From the NCBI RefSeq assembly GCF_001429625.1, contig NZ_LMSU01000004.1, positions 190,715-254,714 on the forward strand: a stretch of DNA of 64,000 bases. Reading direction: 5' to 3'. Shown here piece after piece: positions 25,046 to 32,906 of the stretch; positions within the stretch are counted from its first letter, which is position 1; the number at the start of each line of letters is the position of its first letter. Origin of the DNA: Nocardioides sp. Soil805. Lineage in GTDB: Bacteria > Actinomycetota > Actinomycetes > Propionibacteriales > Nocardioidaceae. The position numbers and the translations under genes were made by a program. The notes beneath the pieces are model-generated. The model saw nothing but the letters and a program-made list of their open reading frames with translations, searched no databases and was not told where the DNA came from.

Positions 25046-25318
25046 ATGGGACTGCTGAGGAGCGCCGCTCGCACGGCCGTGGTGGCCAGCACCGCGACCC
25101 GCGTGCACGGTCGGGTCGCCGCGCGTCAGCAGGGCGCCTGGGCGGACCAGACCGCGGCGCCCCCACGGGCCGAGCCCGCGCCGGGCCCGCCGGCAGCGAC
25201 CGTCCCCGCGCCCCGGGACCCGGGGGCGCTGCTCGGGCACCTGCGCGAGCTGCGCGACGCCGGGGTGCTCACGGACACGGAGTTCGAGGCCCAGAAGGCC
25301 AGGATCCTGGCCGGTTGA
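25046..25318 (+). CDS. SHOCT-domain small protein
   Basis: A 90-residue protein. A basic, Ala-rich N-terminus (LLRSAARTAVVASTATRVHG) and a Pro-rich linker lead to a C-terminal SHOCT motif, LLGHLRELRDAGVLTDTEFE followed by AQKARIL, a short helical hairpin used for oligomerisation in many bacterial proteins. It is translated right after the DUF6325 gene (TGA-G-ATG). It probably works with that membrane/stress group; no direct function is known. Confidence 0.8.
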   Translation: MGLLRSAARTAVVASTATRVHGRVAARQQGAWADQTAAPPRAEPAPGPPAATVPAPRDPGALLGHLRELRDAGVLTDTEFEAQKARILAG

Positions 25319-25353
25319 CCGCCCGGCGCGGGGTCGATCCCGACGGCACGCGG

Positions 25354-25845
25354 TCAGTCCTGCTCGGAGAAGACCTCGCGGATCGCGCTCTCCTGCGCAT
25401 CGCTCAGGTTCGTGAAGATGAGCTCGGGGCGGGCGTCGGCGAACGCGTCGTGCACCTTGTCCATCACGGCGTCGGACGTCATGACGAACAGTGCCGACGT
25501 CCCGGGGGTGATCTCGTCGCGCACCCGGTTGATGAAGCTGTCATCGATGCCGACGTCCCCCAGCGAGCCGGCGAGCGCGCCCGTGGCGGCGCCGATGGCG
25601 GCGCCCAGGAGCGGCACGAAGAAGATCAGCCCGAAGAGCATCCCCCAGAAGGCACCTCCGAGGGCCCCGGCGCCGGCCAGGTTGTTGAGCTGACGGGTCT
25701 TGGGCTTCTTCTTCCCGGCCTCCCAGCTCACCGTCGCGGCGTCGTGGATGGTGATCAGGTGCTGGCTGGCCAGGTCGTGCAGGGTCTTGGTCGCGGCTTC
25801 GGCACCGGTGGCGGTGTCGAACTTCCAGACCGTGAGCGTAGCCAT
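25354..25845 (-). CDS. DUF1269 family membrane protein
   Basis: A 163-residue protein. The N-terminal fold (ATLTVWKFDTATGAEAATKTL) is followed by a glycine-rich hydrophobic hairpin, GALGGAFWGMLFGLIFFVPL and GAAIGAATGALAG, and then a soluble C-terminal half (ITPGTSALFVMTSDAVMDKV). This is the DUF1269 layout. It may associate with membranes through the Gly-zipper hairpin. It is convergent with the SHOCT gene and has its own palindrome site 7 upstream. Confidence 0.82.
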   Translation of the reverse strand: MATLTVWKFDTATGAEAATKTLHDLASQHLITIHDAATVSWEAGKKKPKTRQLNNLAGAGALGGAFWGMLFGLIFFVPLLGAAIGAATGALAGSLGDVGIDDSFINRVRDEITPGTSALFVMTSDAVMDKVHDAFADARPELIFTNLSDAQESAIREVFSEQD

Positions 25846-25881
25846 GGGCTGTTCCTCTCGTCGGCGGTCGGCGTCGTGGGC

Positions 25882-25927
25882 ATCGTGACCTCGGCGAGCG
25901 GGTCAGGGACTCCCCCGAGACGGGTGA
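25882..25927 (-). promoter_or_regulatory. Island palindrome site 7 with CACGAT box
   Basis: On the minus strand, TCACCCG-TCT-CGGGGGA (25911-25927) is followed after 23 bases by CACGAT (25882-25887), directed at the DUF1269 gene at 25845. It lies 25 bases from site 3, which points the other way. Confidence 0.5.
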
Positions 25928-25952
25928 ACGTGTCGGTGTCGCGAGCCCGCAC

Positions 25953-25997
25953 TCACCCGTTTCAGGGGTGCCCTGAGACGCATGGGTCCGGGAACGT
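25953..25997 (+). promoter_or_regulatory. Island palindrome site 3 with GAACGT box
   Basis: TCACCCG-TTT-CAGGGGT (25953-25969) is followed after 22 bases by GAACGT (25992-25997), which would start transcription about 95 bases before the glutaminase ATG. The right half-site is the weakest of the set. Confidence 0.45.
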
Positions 25998-26098
25998 GTC
26001 CTGCACACCGGACCCGGAGCCGGCACCGGGCCGGCCCTTCCCGGGGGGGGAGGGCGCGCACCCATGGCGAGGTTCCCGCCCGGCAGGGGGTCGGTGAC

Positions 26099-27091
26099 AT
26101 GACGTCGTACGACGACCGCTTCGTCTCGGCCGGCGGGATGCCCGCCCGTGCCGACACCCGCGCCCACGTCGAGGAGGCCCATGCCCTCTTCGGGCCGGTG
26201 GCGGACGGGTCGTTGTCCACCGTCTACCCCGCCCTGACGACGGTCGACCCGGACCTGTTCGGCCTCGCGGTCGTCACCACCGGTGGCGACCTCGTCGTCG
26301 CCGGTGACGCCCGGGTGCAGTTCCCGCTCATGAGCGTGTCCAAGCCGTTCGTCTTCGCCCTGGCGTGCCGCCTGCGCGGCATCGAGCACGTGCGCGCCGT
26401 CGTCGGCGTCAACGCCACCGGGATGCCCTTCAGCTCCACCGTCCCGGTCGAGCGCGACCCGCGTGGCCGGACGAACCCGATGGTCAACTCCGGCGCCATC
26501 GCCACCACCAGCCTGGTCACCGGCCGGGACGTGGACGAGCGGTGGGAGGCGGTCCAGTCCGGGCTGTGCGCCTTCGCCGGTCGCCGCCTCGGACTCGACG
26601 GACCGACCCTGGGATCGGCACTGGCGACCAACCACCGCAACCGCGCGCTGGCCACCATGCTCGCCGCCGCGGGTGCGGTCGAGGGCGACCCCGCCGAGGC
26701 GGTCGAGGTCTACACGCGCCAGAGCTGCCTGGCGGTGACCGCTGTCGACCTCGCGGTGATGGGTGCCACCTTGGCCGACGGGGGCACCAACCCGTTGACG
26801 GGCGTGCAGGTGGTGGACCCGGAGGTCGCGCACGCCGCCCTGGCCGTGATGACCATCGCGGGGATGTACGAGTCCTCCGGTGACTGGCTGTTCGACGTCG
26901 GGATGCCCGGCAAGAGCGGCATCGGGGGCGGACTGGTGACGGTGTCCCCGGGGAAGGGCGCCCTCGGCACCTTCTCACCGCTGCTGGACCCCGCGGGCAA
27001 CAGCGTCCGCGGGCAGCTCGCCGCCCGGCACCTGTCCCGTCGGCTCGGGCTCGACCTGTTGGCCTCCGAGGCAGCCCCGCAGGGCGTATGA
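26099..27091 (+). CDS. glsA: Glutaminase A
   Basis: A 330-residue serine-dependent glutaminase of the beta-lactamase-like fold: glutamine + water gives glutamate + ammonia. Family blocks seen in order: FPLMSVSKPFVFALAC with the catalytic S-x-x-K, NPMVNSGAIATTSL, EVYTRQSCLAVTAVDLAVMG and GMPGKSGIGGGLVTVSPGKG. Length is normal. ATG 26099 follows an AGGGGG stretch. Placed in a stress island under palindrome site 3; ammonia from glutamine is known to help acid survival in other bacteria, which suggests, but does not prove, such a role here. Confidence 0.92.
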   Translation: MTSYDDRFVSAGGMPARADTRAHVEEAHALFGPVADGSLSTVYPALTTVDPDLFGLAVVTTGGDLVVAGDARVQFPLMSVSKPFVFALACRLRGIEHVRAVVGVNATGMPFSSTVPVERDPRGRTNPMVNSGAIATTSLVTGRDVDERWEAVQSGLCAFAGRRLGLDGPTLGSALATNHRNRALATMLAAAGAVEGDPAEAVEVYTRQSCLAVTAVDLAVMGATLADGGTNPLTGVQVVDPEVAHAALAVMTIAGMYESSGDWLFDVGMPGKSGIGGGLVTVSPGKGALGTFSPLLDPAGNSVRGQLAARHLSRRLGLDLLASEAAPQGV

Positions 27092-27127
27092 CGGCGAGGG
27101 TCGTGCAGGCAGCGCGAGCCCGGCAGA

Positions 27128-27172
27128 TCGCCCGAATCGGGGGATCACCGCATGGTCGGGAGCCGAGATCCT
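27128..27172 (+). promoter_or_regulatory. Island palindrome site 4 with GATCCT box
   Basis: TCGCCCG-AAT-CGGGGGA (27128-27144) is followed after 22 bases by GATCCT (27167-27172), pointing at the aminopeptidase gene. It also argues for the GTG 27209 start, because an ATG at 27152 would lie before the transcript begins. Confidence 0.5.
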
Positions 27173-27208
27173 CGGCGTGAGTGCCATGGCCTCGAGAGGG
27201 AGCGTCCC

Positions 27209-28720
27209 GTGAACAACCCTGCTGCCCGCGACATCGATCCCGTCCCCTCCCTGCGCCACCCCGCGACGATCCACGTCACCGAGGAGCTGCCGCCCGTGGC
27301 GGAGGCCGCGGCGCTCGCCGTACCGGTCGTCGAGGGCGAGGACCTGCCGGCGGACCTGGGCACGGACTGGGCGCAGCTGGCCGTCGTCGGGTTCACCGGT
27401 GCGGTCGGCCAGACCGCCGTGCTCGCCGGGCCGGACGGCCGTGCCCTGGTGGCACTCGGCGTGGGTGACCCGACGATGATCGACGTGACCGGGATCCGTG
27501 ACCTCGCGGCGTCCTTCGCGCACGCCGTGCCGCACCACGCGACCCTGGCCGTCGAGCTGGCCGGACGGGACCTGTCGGTCTCCGCCGCCGCGTTCGCCCG
27601 AGCGGTCGTCGAGGGCGTCCTGCTGGCCCGCTGGCGCTTCTTCGTGGGTGCCGGCGGGGACGAGCCGACCCTGACGAGGCTGACCATCGTGGCGCCAGCG
27701 GCGGTGGACGAGGTCCGCGCGGGGGCGGAGCGGGGACGGGTCATCGCGCGGGCCGCCGCCATCAGCCGCGACCTCTCCAACTGCCCCGCCAGCACCCTCT
27801 CGGCCGTGCGGATGGGCGAGGTGGCCCAGCAGGTCGCCCCGCTCGCCGGCCTGGAGGTCGAGGTGTTCGGCAGGGCCGAGCTGGCGGAGATGGGCTGCGG
27901 CGGCATCCTCGGCGTCAACCAGGGCAGCGTCGAGGAGCCCCGGCTCATCAAGGTGTCCTACCGGCCCGACTCCCCCACCGGGCACCTGGGACTGGTCGGC
28001 AAGGGGATCATGTACGACTCCGGCGGGATCAGCCTCAAGCCCAGCGACGAGTCCCACGCCCAGATGAAGAACGACATGACGGGGGCGGCGGCGATACTCG
28101 GCGCGCTGACCGCCCTGCGCGACCTGGGGTGCACGACGGCCGTCACCGCCTATCTCTGCTGCACCGACAACATGCCGTCGGGTTCGGCGATGAAGCTGGG
28201 CGACGTCCTGCGGATGCGCAACGGCACGACCGTCGAGGTGCTCAACACCGACGCCGAGGGCCGCCTGGTCATGGCGGACGGGCTGTGCCTCGCGGTCGAG
28301 GACGGCGTCGACGCGGTCGTCGACGTGGCCACCCTGACCGGTGCCTGCCTGCGCACCTTCGGCATCGAGCTCGCCGGCGTGCTGGGCAACGACGCCGGGC
28401 TCGTGGAGCAGCTGGTGCGGGCGGGCACGGCCACCGACGAGCCGCTGTGGGAGCTCCCGCTGCACCGGCCCTACCGCTCCCAGCTGGAGTCCGCCATCGC
28501 CGACACGACCAACATGGGAGGACTGAACGCCGGGTCCATCACGGCCGCACTGTTCCTCGAGGCGTTCGTCGAGGACGTCCCGTGGGCGCACGTGGACATC
28601 GCCAGCACGGCCTGGCAGCCGGCCGTACGCACCTGGCGCAACAAGGGCGCGAGCGGCTTCGGCGCCCTGTTCCTCGTCGAGTTCGCCAACCGCTTCGAGG
28701 CGACCGGCGCCCGGCGATGA
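27209..28720 (+). CDS. pepA: Leucyl aminopeptidase (M17 family)
   Basis: A 503-residue cytosolic metallo-aminopeptidase. The signature NTDAEGRLVMADGL is complete, with GKGIMYDSGGISLKPS and MKNDMTGAAA giving the metal-binding Lys and Asp residues. The N-terminal third is the usual variable macro-like domain. It removes N-terminal residues in peptide turnover, and some members also bind DNA. GTG 27209 has AGAGGGAG six bases upstream. Controlled, it seems, by palindrome site 4. A 15-codon frame overlaps its stop but is not considered a gene. Confidence 0.92.
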   Translation: MNNPAARDIDPVPSLRHPATIHVTEELPPVAEAAALAVPVVEGEDLPADLGTDWAQLAVVGFTGAVGQTAVLAGPDGRALVALGVGDPTMIDVTGIRDLAASFAHAVPHHATLAVELAGRDLSVSAAAFARAVVEGVLLARWRFFVGAGGDEPTLTRLTIVAPAAVDEVRAGAERGRVIARAAAISRDLSNCPASTLSAVRMGEVAQQVAPLAGLEVEVFGRAELAEMGCGGILGVNQGSVEEPRLIKVSYRPDSPTGHLGLVGKGIMYDSGGISLKPSDESHAQMKNDMTGAAAILGALTALRDLGCTTAVTAYLCCTDNMPSGSAMKLGDVLRMRNGTTVEVLNTDAEGRLVMADGLCLAVEDGVDAVVDVATLTGACLRTFGIELAGVLGNDAGLVEQLVRAGTATDEPLWELPLHRPYRSQLESAIADTTNMGGLNAGSITAALFLEAFVEDVPWAHVDIASTAWQPAVRTWRNKGASGFGALFLVEFANRFEATGARR

Positions 28721-28765
28721 GCGCGGTGGCCCTGGTCGTCGTACCGCTGGTGTGGGGCCTGTAGC

Positions 28766-29266
28766 TCAGCGGGCGTCGCGGGCCGCCTGCCGCCGGACGC
28801 CCTGGGCCCGCGAGGACGCGTCCTTCTTGAGGCCGCCGGTGGTCTTGGTGGCCGCACGCCGGGGGCTGGGCACGGCCCCGTCGACCTGCGTCCCGACCGA
28901 AGCCGTCGGCCCACCGCCACCGGCCGCCCGTGCCTCGGCGATCCGCTCCGCCTTCAGCTCGTCGGAGGCGCGCTTGGCCACGACGGAGAGCTGCCGGCTC
29001 ACGCGGGCCAGCACCGCCTCGAAGATCTCCGCCTTGTCACGCGCACGCTGGTTGCGGGCGAAGGACTTGCCACGCCCGCCGGTGCTCTCCACGGAGGCGC
29101 TCGCCCCGCGGCGGTAGACCTTGACGTGCTTGGTGCGCGCCCGCTGGACGCGGGTGTGCAGGGCGAGGAGCTGGTCCTCGTCGAGGTCACGCAGGACGGC
29201 GGGCTCGGTCTCCCGGACCAGCTCGCCCTCCTGCTCGGTCAATGAGTGCAGCACGGCCTTGTTCAC
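28766..29266 (-). CDS. Basic, helical 166-residue protein of unknown function
   Basis: I do not recognise a named family. The protein is mostly helical: an acidic first part (LTEQEGELVRETEPAVLRDL) followed by DEDQLLALHTRVQRARTKHV, then Arg/Lys-rich stretches (GGRGKSFARNQRARDKAEIF) and a strongly basic, Ala/Lys/Arg tail (RRAATKTTGGLKKDASSRAQ). The composition suggests nucleic-acid or polyphosphate binding. Start is GTG 29266 with GGGAG five bases upstream. Palindrome site 5 with a good TAGCGT box lies 58 bases before it, so it belongs to the island regulon. Confidence 0.65.
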   Translation of the reverse strand: MNKAVLHSLTEQEGELVRETEPAVLRDLDEDQLLALHTRVQRARTKHVKVYRRGASASVESTGGRGKSFARNQRARDKAEIFEAVLARVSRQLSVVAKRASDELKAERIAEARAAGGGGPTASVGTQVDGAVPSPRRAATKTTGGLKKDASSRAQGVRRQAARDAR

Positions 29267-29323
29267 GAGGACTCCCGGCGAGGCGTTGGCGTCCGGCCAC
29301 GGGAGGTCCGCGGCCCCACCGGC

Positions 29324-29368
29324 ACGCTAGGCACCCGGTCCCGACGGCGCCTCACCCGAATCCCGTGA
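29324..29368 (-). promoter_or_regulatory. Island palindrome site 5 with TAGCGT -10 box
   Basis: Read on the minus strand, TCACGGG-ATT-CGGGTGA (29352-29368) is followed after exactly 22 bases by TAGCGT (29324-29329), upstream of the basic 166-residue protein. The right half-site is perfect and the -10 box is one of the best of the set. Confidence 0.6.
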
Positions 29369-29413
29369 GGTCGTCGGTGCGGCTCCGGCACGGTGTCCTC
29401 CGTGTCGTGAGGG

Positions 29414-30241
29414 TCAGCGCACGACCGCCACGGGGCACTGGGCCCGGTGGAGCAGGTCCTGGGTGACCGAGCCGAGCAGCAGGCCGCTGAACCAGCCGTG
29501 ACCGTGCGCGCCCACCACCACGAGCGTGGCGTCCGCCGAGGCGTCCACGAGCAGGGTCCCGGGGGCGACCGGGACGGCCTCGGTGGCCAGGACCACGTCC
29601 GGGTGGGCCTCGCGCAGGCCGGCCACGCTCTCACCGAGCAGCACCTCCTTGTCCTCGACGTCGTCGGTGACCGAGCGTGGCTCGGCGCGCAGCACGTCGG
29701 AGGACGGCGTGTGCTCCTTCCACCCGTGCATGGCCACGACGACCTCCCCGGTCCGCTCGGCGCGCCGGCAGGCGTACTCCAGCGCCCCGTGGCTCGTCGA
29801 CGACCCGTCGACGCCCACGACGATGCGTGCGGATTCGGGCCGCTTCGGCGGACGTACGACGACGACGGTGCAGGAGGCGTGACGGGCGACGTGCTGGCTG
29901 ACCGAGCCCAGGGCGGCCTCGGCCCGTCCGTGGCCCTCGCTGCCGACGACGATCATCGCCGCCGACTCGCCGAGCTCCAGCAACGTGCCCGCGACGTGCC
30001 CGGAGTGCTGCTCGACCACGTAGTCCTCGACGCCCAGCCCGGAGAGCAGCTTCTCGGCCTGCTCCACCCGGTCCGGGGCCGGCGGCACGTCGCCTCCCCA
30101 CGGTGAGGCGGAGGCGTGGTCGACCACCACCACCCGCAGCGGTGCGCCGTCGCGCGCGGCCTCGTCAGCGGCCCACAGCAGCGCCCGATGGGCATCGCTG
30201 GAGCCGTCGTACCCCACCAGGACGGATCGCTCGGTCGTCAT
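29414..30241 (-). CDS. Universal stress protein with two Usp domains
   Basis: A 275-residue protein with two tandem UspA domains. The first starts RSVLVGYDGSSDAHRALLWA and ends with MIVVGSEGHGRAEAALGSVS; the second starts ARIVVGVDGSSTSHGALEYA and ends LVVVGAHGHGWFSGLLLGSV. The G-2x-G-9x-G(S/T) ATP-binding motif is fairly kept in the first half (GSEGHG...GSVS) and in the second (GAHGHG...GSVT). Such proteins aid survival of starvation, hypoxia or redox stress in actinomycetes. ATG 30241 has GGAGG just upstream. Palindrome site 6 lies in the same divergent intergenic region but faces the other gene. Confidence 0.9.
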   Translation of the reverse strand: MTTERSVLVGYDGSSDAHRALLWAADEAARDGAPLRVVVVDHASASPWGGDVPPAPDRVEQAEKLLSGLGVEDYVVEQHSGHVAGTLLELGESAAMIVVGSEGHGRAEAALGSVSQHVARHASCTVVVVRPPKRPESARIVVGVDGSSTSHGALEYACRRAERTGEVVVAMHGWKEHTPSSDVLRAEPRSVTDDVEDKEVLLGESVAGLREAHPDVVLATEAVPVAPGTLLVDASADATLVVVGAHGHGWFSGLLLGSVTQDLLHRAQCPVAVVR

Positions 30242-30318
30242 GCCCTCCACCGTCCACCCGCCGGCCAGCGGGGGTGCAGGGTCGATGGTCCCGCGTCCGT
30301 CGGGCGTAGGACACCACC

Positions 30319-30363
30319 TCACCCCGCGGGGTCTGGACACCCCATGCCCGTGACCCCTAGGTT
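30319..30363 (+). promoter_or_regulatory. Island palindrome site 6 (half-site) with TAGGTT -10 box
   Basis: TCACCCC-GCG-GGGTCTG (30319-30335) keeps the left half-site and has a local ACCCCGCGGGGT dyad. TAGGTT (30358-30363) follows after exactly 22 bases and lies six bases before the ATG at 30370, so this transcript would be leaderless. Confidence 0.45.
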
Positions 30364-30369
30364 CCGGGG

Positions 30370-30585
30370 ATGGCCAGGATCTTGTCGTTGCTCATCGTCG
30401 TGTGGCTCGTCATCGGGGCCTTCGCGGCCTACCAGCGCGACTACTTCTCCGACACCGACACCAACTGTGCGGAGGCGGGCAACATCGCACTCACCGTCGT
30501 GGCGGGCCCGCTCAACTACCTGGGCGTCAACCCGAAGGTGGACTGCTCGGACGTCGACGTCGACGTCCCCGAGCCGTCCCAGTAG
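30370..30585 (+). CDS. Small single-span membrane protein, unknown function
   Basis: A 71-residue protein. Residues 4-20 (ILSLLIVVWLVIGAFAA) form one membrane helix, followed by an outside part with two Cys (DTNCAEAGN and KVDCSDVDVDV), which could form a disulfide. Short proteins of this shape are widespread in actinomycetes without known function. The ATG is six bases after a TAGGTT box and lacks a ribosome-binding site. Confidence 0.65.
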   Translation: MARILSLLIVVWLVIGAFAAYQRDYFSDTDTNCAEAGNIALTVVAGPLNYLGVNPKVDCSDVDVDVPEPSQ

Positions 30586-30718
30586 GCCGAGGAGCCCGGC
30601 TCCACCGGTCCGGACGCCGCCGAGGTCCAGACCAGCGGCGGTGATGTCGGCGTTCGGCTGAGGCCACCCCGGGTGCGAACGCACCATGGACGCTCGTCCA
30701 CGGTCCGGGGGGATCCGC

Positions 30719-31414
30719 ATGTCGTACCTCGTTGCCGCGCGCCCAGCCGCCGGCGCCACCCTGCTGCTCGGCACGCTCCTGCTGCTGCTCGGCCCGCTCG
30801 GCGCCGCGCCGTCGTACGCCGGACCGGAGACCGGGCCCCTGACGGTCGCTCCGGCACCTGCTCCGGCTCCGCGCGAGAGCGCGCTGGACAAGCAGGTCGA
30901 GCGTCGAGAGCACGCGCTGACGGCGATGTTCGCCGTCGCCGAGCAGCACGCGCGGGTCGAGCAGGTGCGCTCCGACCGGCTCCGGGCGCTGGGTTACACC
31001 GGCGACCTCCCGGCGCTGGAGACGATCCTGCCCCTCGGCGGCTACCACCTGTCCGCCGGCTTCGGCGCAGCCGGTCCGCTGTGGGAGGCGGACCACACGG
31101 GCCTGGACTTCGGAGCGCCCTCGGGCACCGACCTCGTGGCGATCGCCGACGCCACGGTCAGCGAGGTGGCGTACGCCGGGCCCTACGGCCTGCGCACGGT
31201 GCTCACGCTCGAGGACGGCACGGACGTCTGGTACTGCCACCAGATGGTGTCCCTCGTCTCCCCCGGCCAGTCCGTCGAGATCGGCGAGCTCCTGGGCCTC
31301 GTCGGCACGACCGGCAACACCACCGGGCCGCACCTGCACCTCGAGGTGCACCCGGCCGGGGGTGCGGCGACCGACCCCGCCGCCTGGCTGACCGCAGCCG
31401 GGATGACCCCCTGA
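30719..31414 (+). CDS. M23-family metallopeptidase (LytM domain)
   Basis: A 231-residue exported protein. The N-terminus is a signal peptide (GATLLLGTLLLLLGPLGAAP, likely cut near PSYA-GP), followed by a Pro/Ala linker and a charged helix (DKQVERREHALTAMFAVAEQ). The LytM domain holds the zinc motifs HTGLDFG and GPHLHLEV. Such domains either cleave peptidoglycan cross-links or, when degenerate, activate amidases; both His-rich motifs are intact here. GGGGGGA precedes ATG 30719. Confidence 0.88.
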   Translation: MSYLVAARPAAGATLLLGTLLLLLGPLGAAPSYAGPETGPLTVAPAPAPAPRESALDKQVERREHALTAMFAVAEQHARVEQVRSDRLRALGYTGDLPALETILPLGGYHLSAGFGAAGPLWEADHTGLDFGAPSGTDLVAIADATVSEVAYAGPYGLRTVLTLEDGTDVWYCHQMVSLVSPGQSVEIGELLGLVGTTGNTTGPHLHLEVHPAGGAATDPAAWLTAAGMTP

Positions 31415-31430
31415 CGACCCGCCGCGCTGG

Positions 31431-31491
31431 GTAGTCCGTGACGAACGGACCCCGGATCGAGGTCCCGAGGGGTCCGTTCGTCAGGGACTAC
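31431..31491. terminator. Long hairpin between convergent genes
   Basis: Arms 31431-31453 and 31469-31491 are complementary over 23 bases with one mismatch (GACGAACGGACCCC pairs with GGGGTCCGTTCGTC); the loop is 15 bases. It lies between the stops of the M23 gene and der, so it can end transcription from both sides. There is no T-tract, which is common in high-GC actinomycetes. Confidence 0.75.
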
Positions 31492-31544
31492 GCCAGGACG
31501 GCAGCCAGACGACCGGGTCAGCGCTTGCGCTCCCGGCCCATGGT

Positions 31545-32906
31545 TCAGCGCTTGCGCTTCTCGCGCGGGCGCTGCTGGATGACGATCGGCGTGCCGACGA
31601 AGCCGAACTGCTCGCGCAGGCGACGCTCGACGAACCGCTCGTACGACGCGTCCAGCTTGCCGCTCGTGAACAGGATGAACGTGGGCGGCGACGTCGACGG
31701 CTGGGTGGCGAAGAGGATCTTGGGCTGCTTGCCGCTGCGCACCGGGTGCGGGTGCTCGCCCACCAGGCGACCGAGGAACGTGTTGAGGGCACCGGTCGGC
31801 ACCCGCGTCTCCCAGCCCTCGAGCGCCTTGTCCAGCGCCGGGACGAGCCGGTCGACGTGCCACCCGGTGCGGGCGGTGATGTTGATGCGCGGCGCCCACT
31901 GGACCTGCACGAGGTCGCGCTCGATCTCGCGCTCGAGGTAGTACCGGCGCTCGTCGTCGACGAGGTCCCACTTGTTGAACGCGATGATCATGGCGCGTCC
32001 GGCGTCGCGGATCGTCTGGATGATCCGCATGTCCTGCTCGGAGACGGTCAGGCCGGCGTCGAGGACCAGGACGGCGACCTCGGCGCGGTCGATGGCCGTC
32101 GAGGTGCGCAGGGAGGCGTAGTACTCGTGGCCCGACGCCTCCTTGACCCGCTTGCGGATGCCGGCGGTGTCGATGAAGCGCCACGTGCGGTCACCGAGCT
32201 CGACCAGCTCGTCGACCGGGTCGACGGTGGTGCCGGCGACGTTGTCGACGACGACCCGGTCCTCGCCGGCGAGCTTGTTGAGCAGGGAGGACTTGCCGAC
32301 GTTGGGCTTGCCGACGATCGCGATGCGGCGCGGACCGCCGACCTCGCCGAAGGACTGCTCGGGCGTCTCCGGGAGGGCGTCGAGGATCGCGTCGAGCATG
32401 TCGCCGGAACCGCGACCGTGCAGGGCGGACACCGGGAACGGCTCGCCCAGGCCGAGGTTCCACAGGCCGTGGGCCTCGGCCTCGGTGCGCTGGTCGTCGG
32501 TCTTGTTGGCGGCCAGCACGACCGGCTTGCCGCTCTTGCGCAGGATCTTCACGACGGCCTCGTCGGCGTCGGTGATGCCCACCGTCGCGTCGACCACGAA
32601 AAGCACGGCGTCTGCCAGGGTGACGGCGACCTCCGCCTGGGCCTTGATGCGCTCGGCCAGCCCCTTGGCGTCAGGGTCCCAGCCGCCGGTGTCGACGACG
32701 GTGAAGGCGCGACCGTTCCAGTGCGCGTCGTAGGAGACGCGGTCCCGGGTGACCCCCGGGCGGTCCTCCACGACGGCCTCGCGGCGACCGATGATCCGGT
32801 TGACCAGCGTCGACTTGCCGACGTTGGGGCGCCCGACCACGGCGAGCACCGGCGTGGGGCCGGTGACCTGCCCCTCGGGGGCGCTGGCGGCGTCGTACTC
32901 GGTCAT
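31545..32906 (-). CDS. der: GTPase Der (EngA)
   Basis: A 453-residue ribosome-assembly GTPase with two G domains. The first P-loop is GRPNVGKST with DTGGWD, NKTD and a G3 region; the second P-loop is GKPNVGKSS with DTAGIRKR and NKWD. The KH-like C-terminal domain ends in RPREKRKR, normal for Der. It helps mature the 50S subunit. Its ATG overlaps the stop of the acyltransferase gene as ATGA, and it is the last gene of the tyrA-cmk-plsC-der run. The long hairpin follows about 50 bases later. Confidence 0.95.
   Translation of the reverse strand: MTEYDAASAPEGQVTGPTPVLAVVGRPNVGKSTLVNRIIGRREAVVEDRPGVTRDRVSYDAHWNGRAFTVVDTGGWDPDAKGLAERIKAQAEVAVTLADAVLFVVDATVGITDADEAVVKILRKSGKPVVLAANKTDDQRTEAEAHGLWNLGLGEPFPVSALHGRGSGDMLDAILDALPETPEQSFGEVGGPRRIAIVGKPNVGKSSLLNKLAGEDRVVVDNVAGTTVDPVDELVELGDRTWRFIDTAGIRKRVKEASGHEYYASLRTSTAIDRAEVAVLVLDAGLTVSEQDMRIIQTIRDAGRAMIIAFNKWDLVDDERRYYLEREIERDLVQVQWAPRINITARTGWHVDRLVPALDKALEGWETRVPTGALNTFLGRLVGEHPHPVRSGKQPKILFATQPSTSPPTFILFTSGKLDASYERFVERRLREQFGFVGTPIVIQQRPREKRKR

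Noticed and set aside
28717..28764. A 15-codon hydrophobic frame overlapping the aminopeptidase stop as ATGA
   Set aside because: Too short, no ribosome-binding site of its own, and it ends next to the stop of the convergent gene.
30664..30704. CACCCCGGGTG followed by CACGGT before the M23 gene
   Set aside because: One half-site and the hexamer fit the island pattern, but the other half-site is absent at the right place; not counted as a site.
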